From: Atopobium sp. oral taxon 199 str. F0494
GTDB lineage: Bacteria; Actinomycetota; Coriobacteriia; Coriobacteriales; Atopobiaceae
NCBI RefSeq assembly: GCF_000411555.1
Contig: NZ_KE150486.1
Span: forward strand, 806,001-870,000
Direction of reading: 5' to 3'
DNA length: 64,000 nucleotides
A program made the position numbers and the translations under genes. The stretch's first letter is position 1. Every line of letters begins with the position of its first letter. The notes beneath the pieces are model-generated. The model was not told the origin of the DNA. It did no database searches and was given only the letters and a program-made list of their open reading frames with translations. Below, piece after piece: positions 26,354 through 34,308 of the stretch.

Positions 26354-27913
26354 ATGGCACTTCACTTGGCGGGACTTATTTCATACTTAACCGAGAAGAA
26401 CCTTCTCGCTCGAACCTATTGCTGCGAAAACGCCGAGGCGATAGACGTAAACGGCGTTGATCACGATTCCCGTATTGTTGAGCCGGGGCACTTATTTGTA
26501 TGCAAAGGGGTCTCGTTCAAACCGACATTTCTGACATCCGCCCTTGAAACTGGCGCTGTAGCGTATCTTTGTGCAGAGTCTCATGCCGCTGAGCTCGCTC
26601 AAAAAGAGCCTCATGTACCGGCCCTTATCGCGACCGATGCTAATTTGCGCCGTGCAATGGCCGAAGCTGCGGCATACGTCACCGGACATCCCGACCGCGA
26701 CCTCACTATGATTGGCATCACAGGAACGAAGGGCAAGTCAACCACCGCCTACATGCTGCGCGCCATTCTTGACGGCGATACTCCTTATGAAAAGACCGCC
26801 ATTATGGGCTCCATTGAAGTCTTTGACGGCATTGAGCGCGGTATGCCAAACAACACCACGCCGGAAGCTCCTGAACTCTGGAGGCACCTTGCCAACGCAA
26901 AGCGCTCAGGCCTCGCCTACATGGATATGGAAGTCTCCAGCCAGGCGCTTAAATATGATCGAACCTATGGCCTGAGCTTGGATATTGCCGTCTTTCTCAA
27001 CATCGGCCGCGACCATATCTCCCCTGTTGAGCATCCCACCTTTGAAGACTACTTCGAGAGCAAGATGAAGATATTCGACATGGCGCAAACCGCTGTTGTC
27101 AATATGGATACCGACCATTACGAGGATGTTATCGCTTCCGTCCGCGCCGCTCACGCGCGCAATCCCCAGCACTGCCAGCGCATATGCACGTTTTCCGCCA
27201 CCAATCCTCAGGCGGACGTTTGGGCAGACGACATTTCGTCCGAGTACGGCGTCGTTTCCTTCCGCGCTCACACGCCTGAGTGGACCGGCTATCTTTCCAT
27301 TCCCATGCCCGGCCTCTTCAACGTTGATAACGCGCTTGCGGCCATCGCCGTTGCGAGCCTGCTCGGATTTTCCGGCGAGAAGCTCCAGTATCCCTTACTC
27401 AATACGCATGTGCCAGGTCGCATGGAGCTCATCCCCACCAAAGACCGCAAGGTTATGGCACTCGTTGACTACGCGCACAACCGCCTTTCCTATCAGAAGC
27501 TTTTCTCGTCATCGTCAAAAGAGTTTCCCAATTACAGCCGCTATATCGTTACGGGGACTCCCGGCGGCAAAGCGCAGGAGCGGCGCCGGGACCTTCCGGA
27601 AGAGGGTGCCAAGTGGGCTGACCACCTCATTTACACGGCCGAGGATCCCGCCTTTGAGGATCCGGCGGATATCTGCGCGGAAATGGCCGCAGCTACGCCA
27701 AAGGGCGCCTCATACGAGATTATCCCTGACCGAGAAGAAGCCATTCGTCAGGCCGTTCGCCTCGCTTATGCGGATAAGCGTCCGAGCATCGTGTATCTTC
27801 TCGCTAAAGGCGATGAGGACTTCCAGCATGTAAGGGGCAGAGACGTCCCCTGGAAAACCGATGCTGCAGCGTTCAAAGACGCCGTGCGCGACTATGAGGC
27901 GGGCAGGCTGTAA
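26354..27913 (+). CDS. murE: UDP-N-acetylmuramyl-tripeptide synthetase
   Basis: Adds the third amino acid to UDP-MurNAc-L-Ala-D-Glu. About 519 residues. Visible: uridine-binding VNGVDHDSRIVEPGHLFVCKG, P-loop GITGTKGKSTTAYM, NNTTPEAPELWRHL, DMEVSSQALKYDRTYGL, NIGRDHISPVEHPT and ALVDYAHN. The usual diaminopimelate motif DNPR is absent; the aligned stretch reads EDPAFEDPADI, closer to L-lysine-adding enzymes. This suggests Lys or another diamino acid at position 3. ATG 26354 is chosen at the conserved N-terminus; upstream lies an 18-bp duplication (about 26308-26345). A CGAGAAG/CTTCTCG inverted pair sits inside codons 14-18. Confidence 0.93.
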   Translation: MALHLAGLISYLTEKNLLARTYCCENAEAIDVNGVDHDSRIVEPGHLFVCKGVSFKPTFLTSALETGAVAYLCAESHAAELAQKEPHVPALIATDANLRRAMAEAAAYVTGHPDRDLTMIGITGTKGKSTTAYMLRAILDGDTPYEKTAIMGSIEVFDGIERGMPNNTTPEAPELWRHLANAKRSGLAYMDMEVSSQALKYDRTYGLSLDIAVFLNIGRDHISPVEHPTFEDYFESKMKIFDMAQTAVVNMDTDHYEDVIASVRAAHARNPQHCQRICTFSATNPQADVWADDISSEYGVVSFRAHTPEWTGYLSIPMPGLFNVDNALAAIAVASLLGFSGEKLQYPLLNTHVPGRMELIPTKDRKVMALVDYAHNRLSYQKLFSSSSKEFPNYSRYIVTGTPGGKAQERRRDLPEEGAKWADHLIYTAEDPAFEDPADICAEMAAATPKGASYEIIPDREEAIRQAVRLAYADKRPSIVYLLAKGDEDFQHVRGRDVPWKTDAAAFKDAVRDYEAGRL

Positions 27914-27979
27914 GGTCACCTCACTACCTACCAGCTGGAGAATTCCTCGCTGAACGTGCCGCGCTTCTTGTGTCTCTCG

Positions 27980-28105
27980 TGCCTCTTCCAACGGCGGCCT
28001 TTTCACGAGGTGGCCTTTTCCAAAGGTAGCCTCTCCAACGGCGGTCTCTTCCGAAGGTGCACCTCTTCCGAAGCTGTGCCTTTCCTCAAGGCGTGTCATC
28101 TCCCT
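27980..28105. repeat. 16-18 bp degenerate tandem repeat after murE
   Basis: About seven units resembling GCCTCTTCCAAAGGTG, with unit length varying from 15 to 18 bp. They start about 65 bp after the murE stop and end next to the 123-bp inverted-repeat element. Confidence 0.75.
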
Positions 28106-28113
28106 CCGCACGA

Positions 28114-28236
28114 TTCCAAAAAAGTGCATGAGTTGTGATATGAAAACTCCTAAAAAAGGCATCAGTTGTGATAAATCCCCTAAAAATGCCATGAGTTATG
28201 AAGTATTTTTATCACAACTGTGGCACTTTTTTGGAA
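28114..28236. repeat. Inverted-repeat intergenic element, copy 3
   Basis: 123 bp bounded by TTCCAAAAAAGTGC (28114-28127) and its reverse complement ending at 28236. It differs from the element at 5366-5488 at only two positions (G to A at 28128 and in the third AGTTGTGA copy). It lies between convergent murE and yebC. An open frame running through it encodes repeated (M/I)SCD units only because of the internal repeats and is not judged a gene. Confidence 0.9.
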
Positions 28237-28310
28237 TTACCGTCCGCGCGTACTCTAAGAAACGCGTTCACGCATGTTTTGGAGACATAGCCGTGCATAA
28301 CAAAAAAGTA

Positions 28311-28343
28311 AAGCCCGAGAAGTACAGAGAACTTCTCGGGCTT
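28311..28343 (-). terminator. Terminator built from an inverted CGAGAAG pair
   Basis: AAGCCCGAGAAGT and its exact reverse complement ACTTCTCGGGCTT flank a short loop, a 13-bp stem. A-rich sequence on the left (CAAAAAAGTAAA) gives a T-rich tail on the minus strand, so it should end the yebC transcript. It may also act weakly on the plus strand. Confidence 0.85.
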
Positions 28344-28400
28344 TATACACGAAGTCAAGACGCCTAAAGAAAGCGAACTTCTCGCCAGAACTCGCTTTTA

Positions 28401-28500
28401 TGTTGTAGGCCTTGCTTTTGTACCACAAGCCTTGCTTTTGCGCTACCGGCATTGCCTTCGTCCCGTAAGCCTTGCTTTCACAGCACGGGCCTTGCCTTAC
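28401..28500. repeat. 20-bp tandem repeat, 5 units, beginning at the yebC stop codon
   Basis: Five consecutive units of exactly 20 bp (28401, 28421, 28441, 28461, 28481) sharing GGCCTTGCTTTTG-like cores. Read on the minus strand the array starts with the TAA stop of yebC and becomes part of its 3' untranslated region, about 60 bp before the terminator. Confidence 0.88.
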
Positions 28501-29297
28501 TCGTCCTCTTCCAGAGCGGCGGCAATCTCATCGGTAACGTTCATGGTGCTGTAAACGTTCTGAACGTCATCAAGCTCGTCAAGCTTGTCCAGCAGGCGCT
28601 GAACCTTCTTGGCATCAGAAACGGACACGTCGGTGGGGGTAGTGGGAACCATAGTGAGCTCGGAGCCCTTGACCTCAATGCCCTGAGCCTCGAGACCCTT
28701 CTGGACATCCTGCATCTTGTCATAGGCAGTCCAGACAATCCACTGCTCGCCGGCGTCTTCGTAATCCTCGCCACCGGCCTCAGCAACGGCCATCATGAAC
28801 TCGTCCTCATCGGTAGCGTTATCGCGATCGGCAACTTTTTTATCATCGGACACGATAACCTTGTCCACTGCAAGCGAGCCGCGACGCTCAAACTGAAAGG
28901 CCACGGAACCCGCCGTACCCAGATTGCCGCCCGAGTGTGTAAAAGCGGAACGGACATCGGCAGCAGTACGATTCTTATTGTCGGTCAGGCAATCAACATA
29001 CACTGCGATACCCGCGGGACCATAGCCCTCGTAGACAATCTCCTCGTAAACGGCCGCGTCGGCGCCGGCGCCAAACGCCTTGTCGATAGCAGCTTTGATC
29101 TTTGCGTTTGGCATGGAAACCATGCGGGCGCGAGCGACAGCAGCGGAAAGAGTGGCGTTGTTGTCCGGGTTGGGATCGCCGCCCATCTTCGCGGCGACGG
29201 TGATATTGCGGGAAAGCTTGGAGAACAGCGACGAACGCTTGGCATCGATAGCTGCCTTTTTATGCTTCGTTGTTGCCCATTTAGAGTGTCCAGACAT
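28497..29297 (-). CDS. yebC: YebC/PmpR-family protein
   Basis: About 266 residues. N-terminal SGHSKWATTKHKKAAIDAKR and the following ARMVSMPNAKIKAAIDKAFG are the family hallmarks; YEEIVYEGYGPAGIAVYVDCLTDNKNRTAADVRSAF follows, and the C-terminus is acidic (AALEEDE). YebC proteins act as transcriptional regulators in some species and as ribosome-associated factors relieving stalling in others; which applies here is unknown. ATG 29297 has AAAGGAGAG upstream. Confidence 0.95.
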   Translation of the reverse strand: MSGHSKWATTKHKKAAIDAKRSSLFSKLSRNITVAAKMGGDPNPDNNATLSAAVARARMVSMPNAKIKAAIDKAFGAGADAAVYEEIVYEGYGPAGIAVYVDCLTDNKNRTAADVRSAFTHSGGNLGTAGSVAFQFERRGSLAVDKVIVSDDKKVADRDNATDEDEFMMAVAEAGGEDYEDAGEQWIVWTAYDKMQDVQKGLEAQGIEVKGSELTMVPTTPTDVSVSDAKKVQRLLDKLDELDDVQNVYSTMNVTDEIAAALEEDE

Positions 29298-29428
29298 TTG
29301 CACTCTCCTTTTGTTTACATATAGAGTCAATAGCCTTTATACATTACCCTAAATCACGTTGCGAGAAAACCCTCGGCGCGGGAAACATAACATTTTCTGC
29401 ACAGCCGCCCGCAGCTCTGCTCGCACAC

Positions 29429-30346
29429 TTACGCGACCACGGAAACATGAATCTGCCGAGCAATTTCATCTACGAGCGCAAAGTCTCCAAGGCCGGCGCT
29501 CATGGCAACGTTTCCGCCGGTAGCCATGGCGCGTGTCAAAGCGCCCTCAACATTGCGGCGGTCAGCAAGCCACACGGAAAGAAAGCTTGCCAAAGTCGCG
29601 TCGCCAGCGCAGGCCGTCGAGAGCACCTGTACCTGAGCGGCATTGGCATGCCAGATATGCCTCCCGTCCGAGAAGTACGCGCCCTCGCCACCAAGCGTCA
29701 ACAGGATATTTTGCGCGCCTCTTTGATGAATCTCGCGCAGCGCCCTCACCACGTCAGCTTGATTGCAGACGTTAACTCCAAAGATGGCGGCAACCTCTTC
29801 ATCGTTGGGCTTAATCAAAAGCGGCCGGCGCTCAACCAGCTCAGCCAGATGAGGATGGGAAATATCCAGAATAAACTCAGCGCCCTTTTGCGCACATACG
29901 TCCACGAGCTCGTCATAAAAACTCGCGTCCATCTCAGGCGAAAGCGACCCTGACACCGAAAGCACCTCAAGGTCATCGGCGGCACGCAGCAGTTCAAGCA
30001 TTTCCTCCTGGCGAGCACGATTCACGGGAGCACCCGCATTGGGGAACTTAAGCTCGCCTTTTGGCGTGGTCACAAAAACGTTCACGCGCGTGATTCCTTC
30101 AATCATCACCGGTTTGACCGGACAGATTTTAGACGCTTCCCCTACGATGTACTCTCCCGAAAATCCACCAAAGAATCCCATGATTACACTGGCAACGCCA
30201 TAGTGTTTCAGCGTAAACGAAACGTTCAGGCCTTTGCCGTTGGGCGTATAGACCGCATTGGTCGTGCGGTTGACACGGTCATATGAGAGCTCGCTGGCAT
30301 TGACGTTCATGTCAATGGCAGGGTTTGTCGTAAGCGTATAAATCAT
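29429..30346 (-). CDS. fruK: PfkB-family kinase, probable 1-phosphofructokinase
   Basis: Phosphorylates fructose 1-phosphate delivered by the fructose PTS. About 305 residues. Visible: N-terminal YTLTTNPAIDMNV typical of FruK/LacC, PNGKGLNVSFTLKHYG, GFFGGFSGEYI, and the C-terminal catalytic motif STACAGDATLASFLS. The anion-hole motif is usually GAGD; here it is CAGD, but the Asp is retained. It follows fruA but a terminator lies between them. ATG 30346 is chosen because the family begins at this point; the 40 residues upstream do not match. Confidence 0.9.
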   Translation of the reverse strand: MIYTLTTNPAIDMNVNASELSYDRVNRTTNAVYTPNGKGLNVSFTLKHYGVASVIMGFFGGFSGEYIVGEASKICPVKPVMIEGITRVNVFVTTPKGELKFPNAGAPVNRARQEEMLELLRAADDLEVLSVSGSLSPEMDASFYDELVDVCAQKGAEFILDISHPHLAELVERRPLLIKPNDEEVAAIFGVNVCNQADVVRALREIHQRGAQNILLTLGGEGAYFSDGRHIWHANAAQVQVLSTACAGDATLASFLSVWLADRRNVEGALTRAMATGGNVAMSAGLGDFALVDEIARQIHVSVVA

Positions 30347-30391
30347 CGTGGTCCTTCTCGCCAGCTTAGCGCACGCATGCGAAGCGCTTTC

Positions 30392-30426
30392 CCTAAAGAA
30401 AAGGCCCGACGACACGCGCCGGGCCC
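30392..30426 (-). terminator. Terminator between fruA and fruK
   Basis: GGCCCG (30403-30408) pairs with CGGGCC (30420-30425); on the minus strand the hairpin is followed by TTTTCTTT. It would limit readthrough from fruA into fruK. Confidence 0.75.
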
Positions 30427-30495
30427 GTTCGTATCGATGCGTATCGTACGATGTTTTACGCATCACGACAAGACTGAATTATCGGGCGAGAAGAA

Positions 30496-32028
30496 CTACC
30501 CCTCCACAACCTTATTGTCGTTTTTTTTGTACTCCGCAGCTTTGAACGCTACAAAGAGAATGCCGCCGACAACGGCGCCGATAAGGATAGCGAGCACCCA
30601 CATAAGCCCGCCGTCGACAACAGGAAGCACGAGGAAGCCACCATGAGGCGCGGGATCGTGCACGCCAAAGAAGATGGTGAGGATGGCGGCGATGGAAGAT
30701 CCCAGCATCATGATGGGCATCACGGGCCAAATATTTTTGGTCATGAAGGGAATGGCTCCCTCTGTAATGTGCGTGCAGCCCAAAATGAAGTTGACCAGGC
30801 CGGCGTTGCGGTCAGATTCCGTAAAGTACTTTTTGCCCACGATAACCGCAAACGTAGTAATCAGCGGCGGAACGATGCAAGCGGCGGAAACGGCGGCCAT
30901 AAAGTTGGTGCCAAAGTTATAGGTCGGCGTACCAACACCCGCGGTCAAAGCTTCGGTCAGAAGCGCAGTGCCGGTCACATATGCCGCCTTATTGACAGGG
31001 CCACCCATGTCAAAGGCGCACATGCAGCCAATGGCCAAGCCGAGCACAATGGGGCCGGAATTGGCAAGGCCACGCAGGAAGTTCATCATACCGGTATTGA
31101 TGCTTGCCATAGGACCGGAAATGCCCAGCATGATGAGGCCAACAACAAGAGTCGAAAGCAACGGATACAGGAAGATTGCTTTCAGACCGTCAAGGTTCTT
31201 CGGAAGAAACGCCAGCGCCTTCTCAAGTCCCACAATGACATAGCCGGCTACAAAGCCACCGACGATGCCGCCCAAAAATCCAAAGCCGACACCAGCGCCG
31301 GCCGGATCAATCATGTTTGTAGTGGGATTGATTGGCAATCCTTGAATGGCAATCATGCCGGCTACAAAACCCGGTACGAGTGCCGGTCTCTTACCGATGG
31401 ACTCTGCAATGTAGGCTGCCAAAACAGGAACCATAAGGTTCATAGCAATGCCGCCGATAATCTTAAGCATGGCGGCGAAGCTGTTGTACTGAGCACTGGT
31501 AGAGTCAAACGAATAGATGCCCCACAAGAATGAAACGGCTGTCAGCACACCGCCGGCCACCACAAAGACCAGCATGTGAGAAACGCCGTTCATAAGATGC
31601 TTGTAGATGATATGACCCACGGACTCTTTTTCAGTTGTGGCAACCTCAGCAGCATTGGCGCCGTTTACGACGTCGGCTTCGTTAAGGTCTTCAGCGAGAG
31701 AACCCGTCGGTTGCGCCGCAAGTGCACGGTCAATGAGACCGCCCGCATCCTTAATGGCCGCGGTGACGCCGACATTTACCATCGGCTTGCCGGCAAAACG
31801 CTCAGCCTGAACGTCCTTGTCGGCAGCCACCACTACCGCCTTCGCGGCTCTAATCTCTGCAGGCGTCAGTTCGTTTTCGATGCCAACCTGCCCGTGTGTC
31901 TCAACCTTAATGGTGAGTCCCTTTGCTTTGGCGGCTTTCTCTAATGCCTCCTTGGCCATAAAGGTGTGCGCAATACCAGTCGGACAGCCCGTTGCTGCCA
32001 CAATGTCATACGTTGACACGTCTGCCAT
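30496..32028 (-). CDS. fruA: PTS fructose transporter, fused IIB-IIC
   Basis: Imports and phosphorylates fructose to fructose 1-phosphate. About 510 residues: IIB domain first, with phosphorylated Cys in VAATGCPTGIAHTFMAKEAL, then a linker and a IIC membrane domain of about ten segments (for example FVVAGGVLTAVSFLWGIYSF and GFLGGIVGGFVAGYVIVGL). No IIA domain is present at either end and none is nearby, so IIA must be encoded elsewhere. AGAGGAG precedes ATG 32028. The upstream ROK kinase lies on the same strand. Confidence 0.95.
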   Translation of the reverse strand: MADVSTYDIVAATGCPTGIAHTFMAKEALEKAAKAKGLTIKVETHGQVGIENELTPAEIRAAKAVVVAADKDVQAERFAGKPMVNVGVTAAIKDAGGLIDRALAAQPTGSLAEDLNEADVVNGANAAEVATTEKESVGHIIYKHLMNGVSHMLVFVVAGGVLTAVSFLWGIYSFDSTSAQYNSFAAMLKIIGGIAMNLMVPVLAAYIAESIGKRPALVPGFVAGMIAIQGLPINPTTNMIDPAGAGVGFGFLGGIVGGFVAGYVIVGLEKALAFLPKNLDGLKAIFLYPLLSTLVVGLIMLGISGPMASINTGMMNFLRGLANSGPIVLGLAIGCMCAFDMGGPVNKAAYVTGTALLTEALTAGVGTPTYNFGTNFMAAVSAACIVPPLITTFAVIVGKKYFTESDRNAGLVNFILGCTHITEGAIPFMTKNIWPVMPIMMLGSSIAAILTIFFGVHDPAPHGGFLVLPVVDGGLMWVLAILIGAVVGGILFVAFKAAEYKKNDNKVVEG

Positions 32029-32146
32029 GTTTTGCACTCCTCTCATAACAGGTACCGGATAGCTAAAAGCAACTTCAGACCCTCACCCGACCGGTACGAT
32101 TTAACCTGTCCTCATACTAAGCCCGAACACCCCTTGAAACAAGCTT

Positions 32147-32318
32147 CACTCTGCGCGGGACTTCTCACTCTGCAACGAAGCTTCTCACCCCGCAGCGGGC
32201 TCTTTCTCTCACTCTGCACGGGACTTCTCGCTCTGCAACGAAGCTTCTCACCCCGCAGCGGGCTCTTTCTCTCACCCCGCAGCGGGCTCTTTCTCTCACT
32301 CTGCAGCGGGGTCTCTCA
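32147..32318. repeat. 63-bp/24-bp nested tandem repeat after the ROK kinase
   Basis: A 63-bp unit starts at 32147 and repeats at 32210 with very few changes; a 24-bp sub-unit (GCTGCGGGGTGAGAGAAAG on the minus strand) repeats again at 32273 and 32297. The sub-unit resembles the last codons and stop of the adjacent kinase gene (GCCGCGGAGTGAGAGA), as if the gene's 3' end had been copied downstream. Confidence 0.85.
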
Positions 32319-33290
32319 CTCCGCGGCGAGCACTTCTTCACCAAAGCGTTCTTTGCGCAGGCGAAGCGCCTCATATGCGCAGCCATACATTGCCGCCTGA
32401 TTGCCAAGACTTGCCGCTTCGATACGCACGGGGCGGCTGACGCGCAGCGCGTACTCCTCAAAGCGGGCGCGCAGCTCGGTAGCAAAGGTTGCAAATGAAC
32501 CGGCGACTCCTCCGCCAATCAGATACATGGACGGGTCGACCACACATGAAACCTGCGCCATGGCGCGCGCCAGATACGAGCACATCTTATCGATAGCAAG
32601 CGTCGCGCACTCATCACCCGCGGCATGCGCACGGAACACCGAAAGAGTATCTGTCTCGTGCTCAACACTCACAGGCGTCACGCCGCGCCTCTCGCACTCC
32701 TCGAGGTACAGGCGAACAATGCCCTTCGCAGACGCGTACTGCTCAAGGCAACCATGACGACCACAGCCGCACGTTTTAGGCTCTTCGGGTTCAACCGTAA
32801 TGTGACCAATCTCGCCGCCCGCTCCAAACGCGCCTGCCACCAGCTTGCCGTTACAAACTACCCCCGCGCCGACGCCCGTGCCAATAGCAATGAGTACGAA
32901 GGAGGGCGCACCCACGGCAACGCCCGCCCACGCCTCACCAAGAGCGGCGGCATTGGCGTCGTTGACAAAGGCCACCGTGGCGTTAGGCAGAGCCGCACTG
33001 ATGGCCTGCACCAATTCTTCGGGATTCAGCTGCACGTTGGCGAGAAAACCGACGGTGCCGTCATCGGCAACCGGGCCGGGAATATCCAATCCGCAGGCGA
33101 TAACGTCTTCCGGCCTGCCGTCTCGGGACGCGACAACCTCTTCAAGCGCGTGGCAAACGGTGCGGTACGCCTCCCGCGAGATAAGCGCAGGCGTTGGAAC
33201 CTTCTCTTCCGTCAGCAACTCTCCGTCAGGCGTAAACAGACCGATTTTGATGCTGGTGCCACCGATGTCAATGCCGAATACGTACTGCAT
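32316..33290 (-). CDS. ROK-family sugar kinase, probable glucokinase
   Basis: About 324 residues. N-terminal phosphate loop FGIDIGGTSIKIGLF, sugar-binding VNDANAAALGEAWAG with catalytic Asp, IGTGVGAGVVCNGKLV, and the ROK zinc motif CGCGRHGCLEQYASA. HITVEPE before the zinc motif (GEIGHITV) supports a glucokinase/ROK kinase rather than a ROK repressor, as no N-terminal HTH exists. ATG 33290 is preceded by GGGGGAG. It closely follows the Ddl-like gene. Confidence 0.93.
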   Translation of the reverse strand: MQYVFGIDIGGTSIKIGLFTPDGELLTEEKVPTPALISREAYRTVCHALEEVVASRDGRPEDVIACGLDIPGPVADDGTVGFLANVQLNPEELVQAISAALPNATVAFVNDANAAALGEAWAGVAVGAPSFVLIAIGTGVGAGVVCNGKLVAGAFGAGGEIGHITVEPEEPKTCGCGRHGCLEQYASAKGIVRLYLEECERRGVTPVSVEHETDTLSVFRAHAAGDECATLAIDKMCSYLARAMAQVSCVVDPSMYLIGGGVAGSFATFATELRARFEEYALRVSRPVRIEAASLGNQAAMYGCAYEALRLRKERFGEEVLAAE

Positions 33291-33304
33291 AGTCTCCCCC
33301 ATCA

Positions 33305-34306
33305 TCAGTTTCCGCGCGCAAGCGCACCGTTCACCAGGTCAGCAAGGACTTCACGAAGTTCAAATCCTGCCGCCTCAACCGCCATAGGAACCAAGGACGT
33401 CTCAGTAAGTCCCGGGAATGTTTTAAGTCCCATAACCATGGCCTTGTGGCCGTCCCAAATAAAATCAACACGCGCGAAGTCGCGACAATCATAGGCGCGA
33501 TACACTTCACGAGCCGCCTGTTCAAGAGCAATGCGGGCGTTTTCCACATTGCCGCCAAGCGCCGCCAGCGACTCATCACGAGCCGGACAGAAATGGTTGA
33601 CGCGGGAGGTCTCAAGACGAGCATCCGTGTCGTAGATACCTTCAAGAACCTCAATCTCCACGGGCGGAAGGACCTTCTCGGCACCCGGCGTACCCAAGAC
33701 GGTAAGGCTAACCTCAACACCTTCAATCCAACGCTGGATGATGACGGAATCGTCGTAGGCAAAGGCCGCCATAAGAGCGCTGCCCAAATCGTCCGGACTG
33801 TCGACGCGCGAGAGGCCCATAGCGGAACCGCCGTGCACAGGCTTGACCGCCAGAGGAAATCCCGTACCTCCCCCAAGGCGCTCGGGAATAATGTCCAGCG
33901 CCTGAGCCGCTCCCAAGTCTTTGAACGCGCTTGCAGGAAGCACCAGCTGAGGCGGCCACACCACCAGCGATTCTCCCTTATCGTACACACGGCGCATTAA
34001 AAACGGCATGTCCGCTTTATTCCAGGCGGCTCGGCAGGACGCGGGTCTTGACCCCACATATGGGATACGCAAAAACTCAAGCAGCGCCGGTACCGCGCCG
34101 TCCTCTCCGCCTGCCCCGTGCATGCAAATGAAGGCAACCGCGGGCTTTTCCGCCCGAAGCGTCTGTACAAGGTTGGCATCCGCATCAAGCGTCAATACGT
34201 CAAAGCCCGACTCGGCAAGCGCTTCAGATACCAGACGGCCGGAAAGAAGCGAGAAGTTCCTCTCAAACGAGGTTCCGCCCATAATGACAGCAACTTTGGC
34301 AGCCAC
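33305..34306 (-). CDS. D-alanine-D-alanine ligase-like ATP-grasp protein
   Basis: 333 residues with N-terminal KVAVIMGGTSFERNFSLLSG, MHGAGGEDGAVPALLEFLRIPYVGS, and the ATP-grasp KPVHGGSAMGLSRV and EVSLTVLG segments, all as in Ddl. However, near the C-terminus the normally invariant EVNTxPGxT reads GLKTFPGLTETS: the Glu and Asn metal ligands are Gly and Lys, while RVDFIWD keeps the earlier Asp. The codons (GGA CTT AAA) are not explained by a frameshift. It may be a ligase with altered metal binding, a different dipeptide ligase, or inactive. Co-oriented with the aminotransferase just upstream. Confidence 0.8.
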   Translation of the reverse strand: MAAKVAVIMGGTSFERNFSLLSGRLVSEALAESGFDVLTLDADANLVQTLRAEKPAVAFICMHGAGGEDGAVPALLEFLRIPYVGSRPASCRAAWNKADMPFLMRRVYDKGESLVVWPPQLVLPASAFKDLGAAQALDIIPERLGGGTGFPLAVKPVHGGSAMGLSRVDSPDDLGSALMAAFAYDDSVIIQRWIEGVEVSLTVLGTPGAEKVLPPVEIEVLEGIYDTDARLETSRVNHFCPARDESLAALGGNVENARIALEQAAREVYRAYDCRDFARVDFIWDGHKAMVMGLKTFPGLTETSLVPMAVEAAGFELREVLADLVNGALARGN

Positions 34307-34308
34307 AA

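Noticed and set aside
27096-27833. 245-codon frame within murE in another phase
   Set aside because: It lies wholly inside a clear murE gene; its Arg/Ser/Pro-rich translation is typical of a shifted frame.
28128-28367. Open frame with repeated SCD units through element copy 3
   Set aside because: The repeated residues only reflect the internal direct repeats of the element; the frame is not preserved as a protein at the other copies.
28401-28500. Possible CRISPR array (regular 20-bp period)
   Set aside because: Units are contiguous without spacers, degenerate, and no cas genes are nearby.
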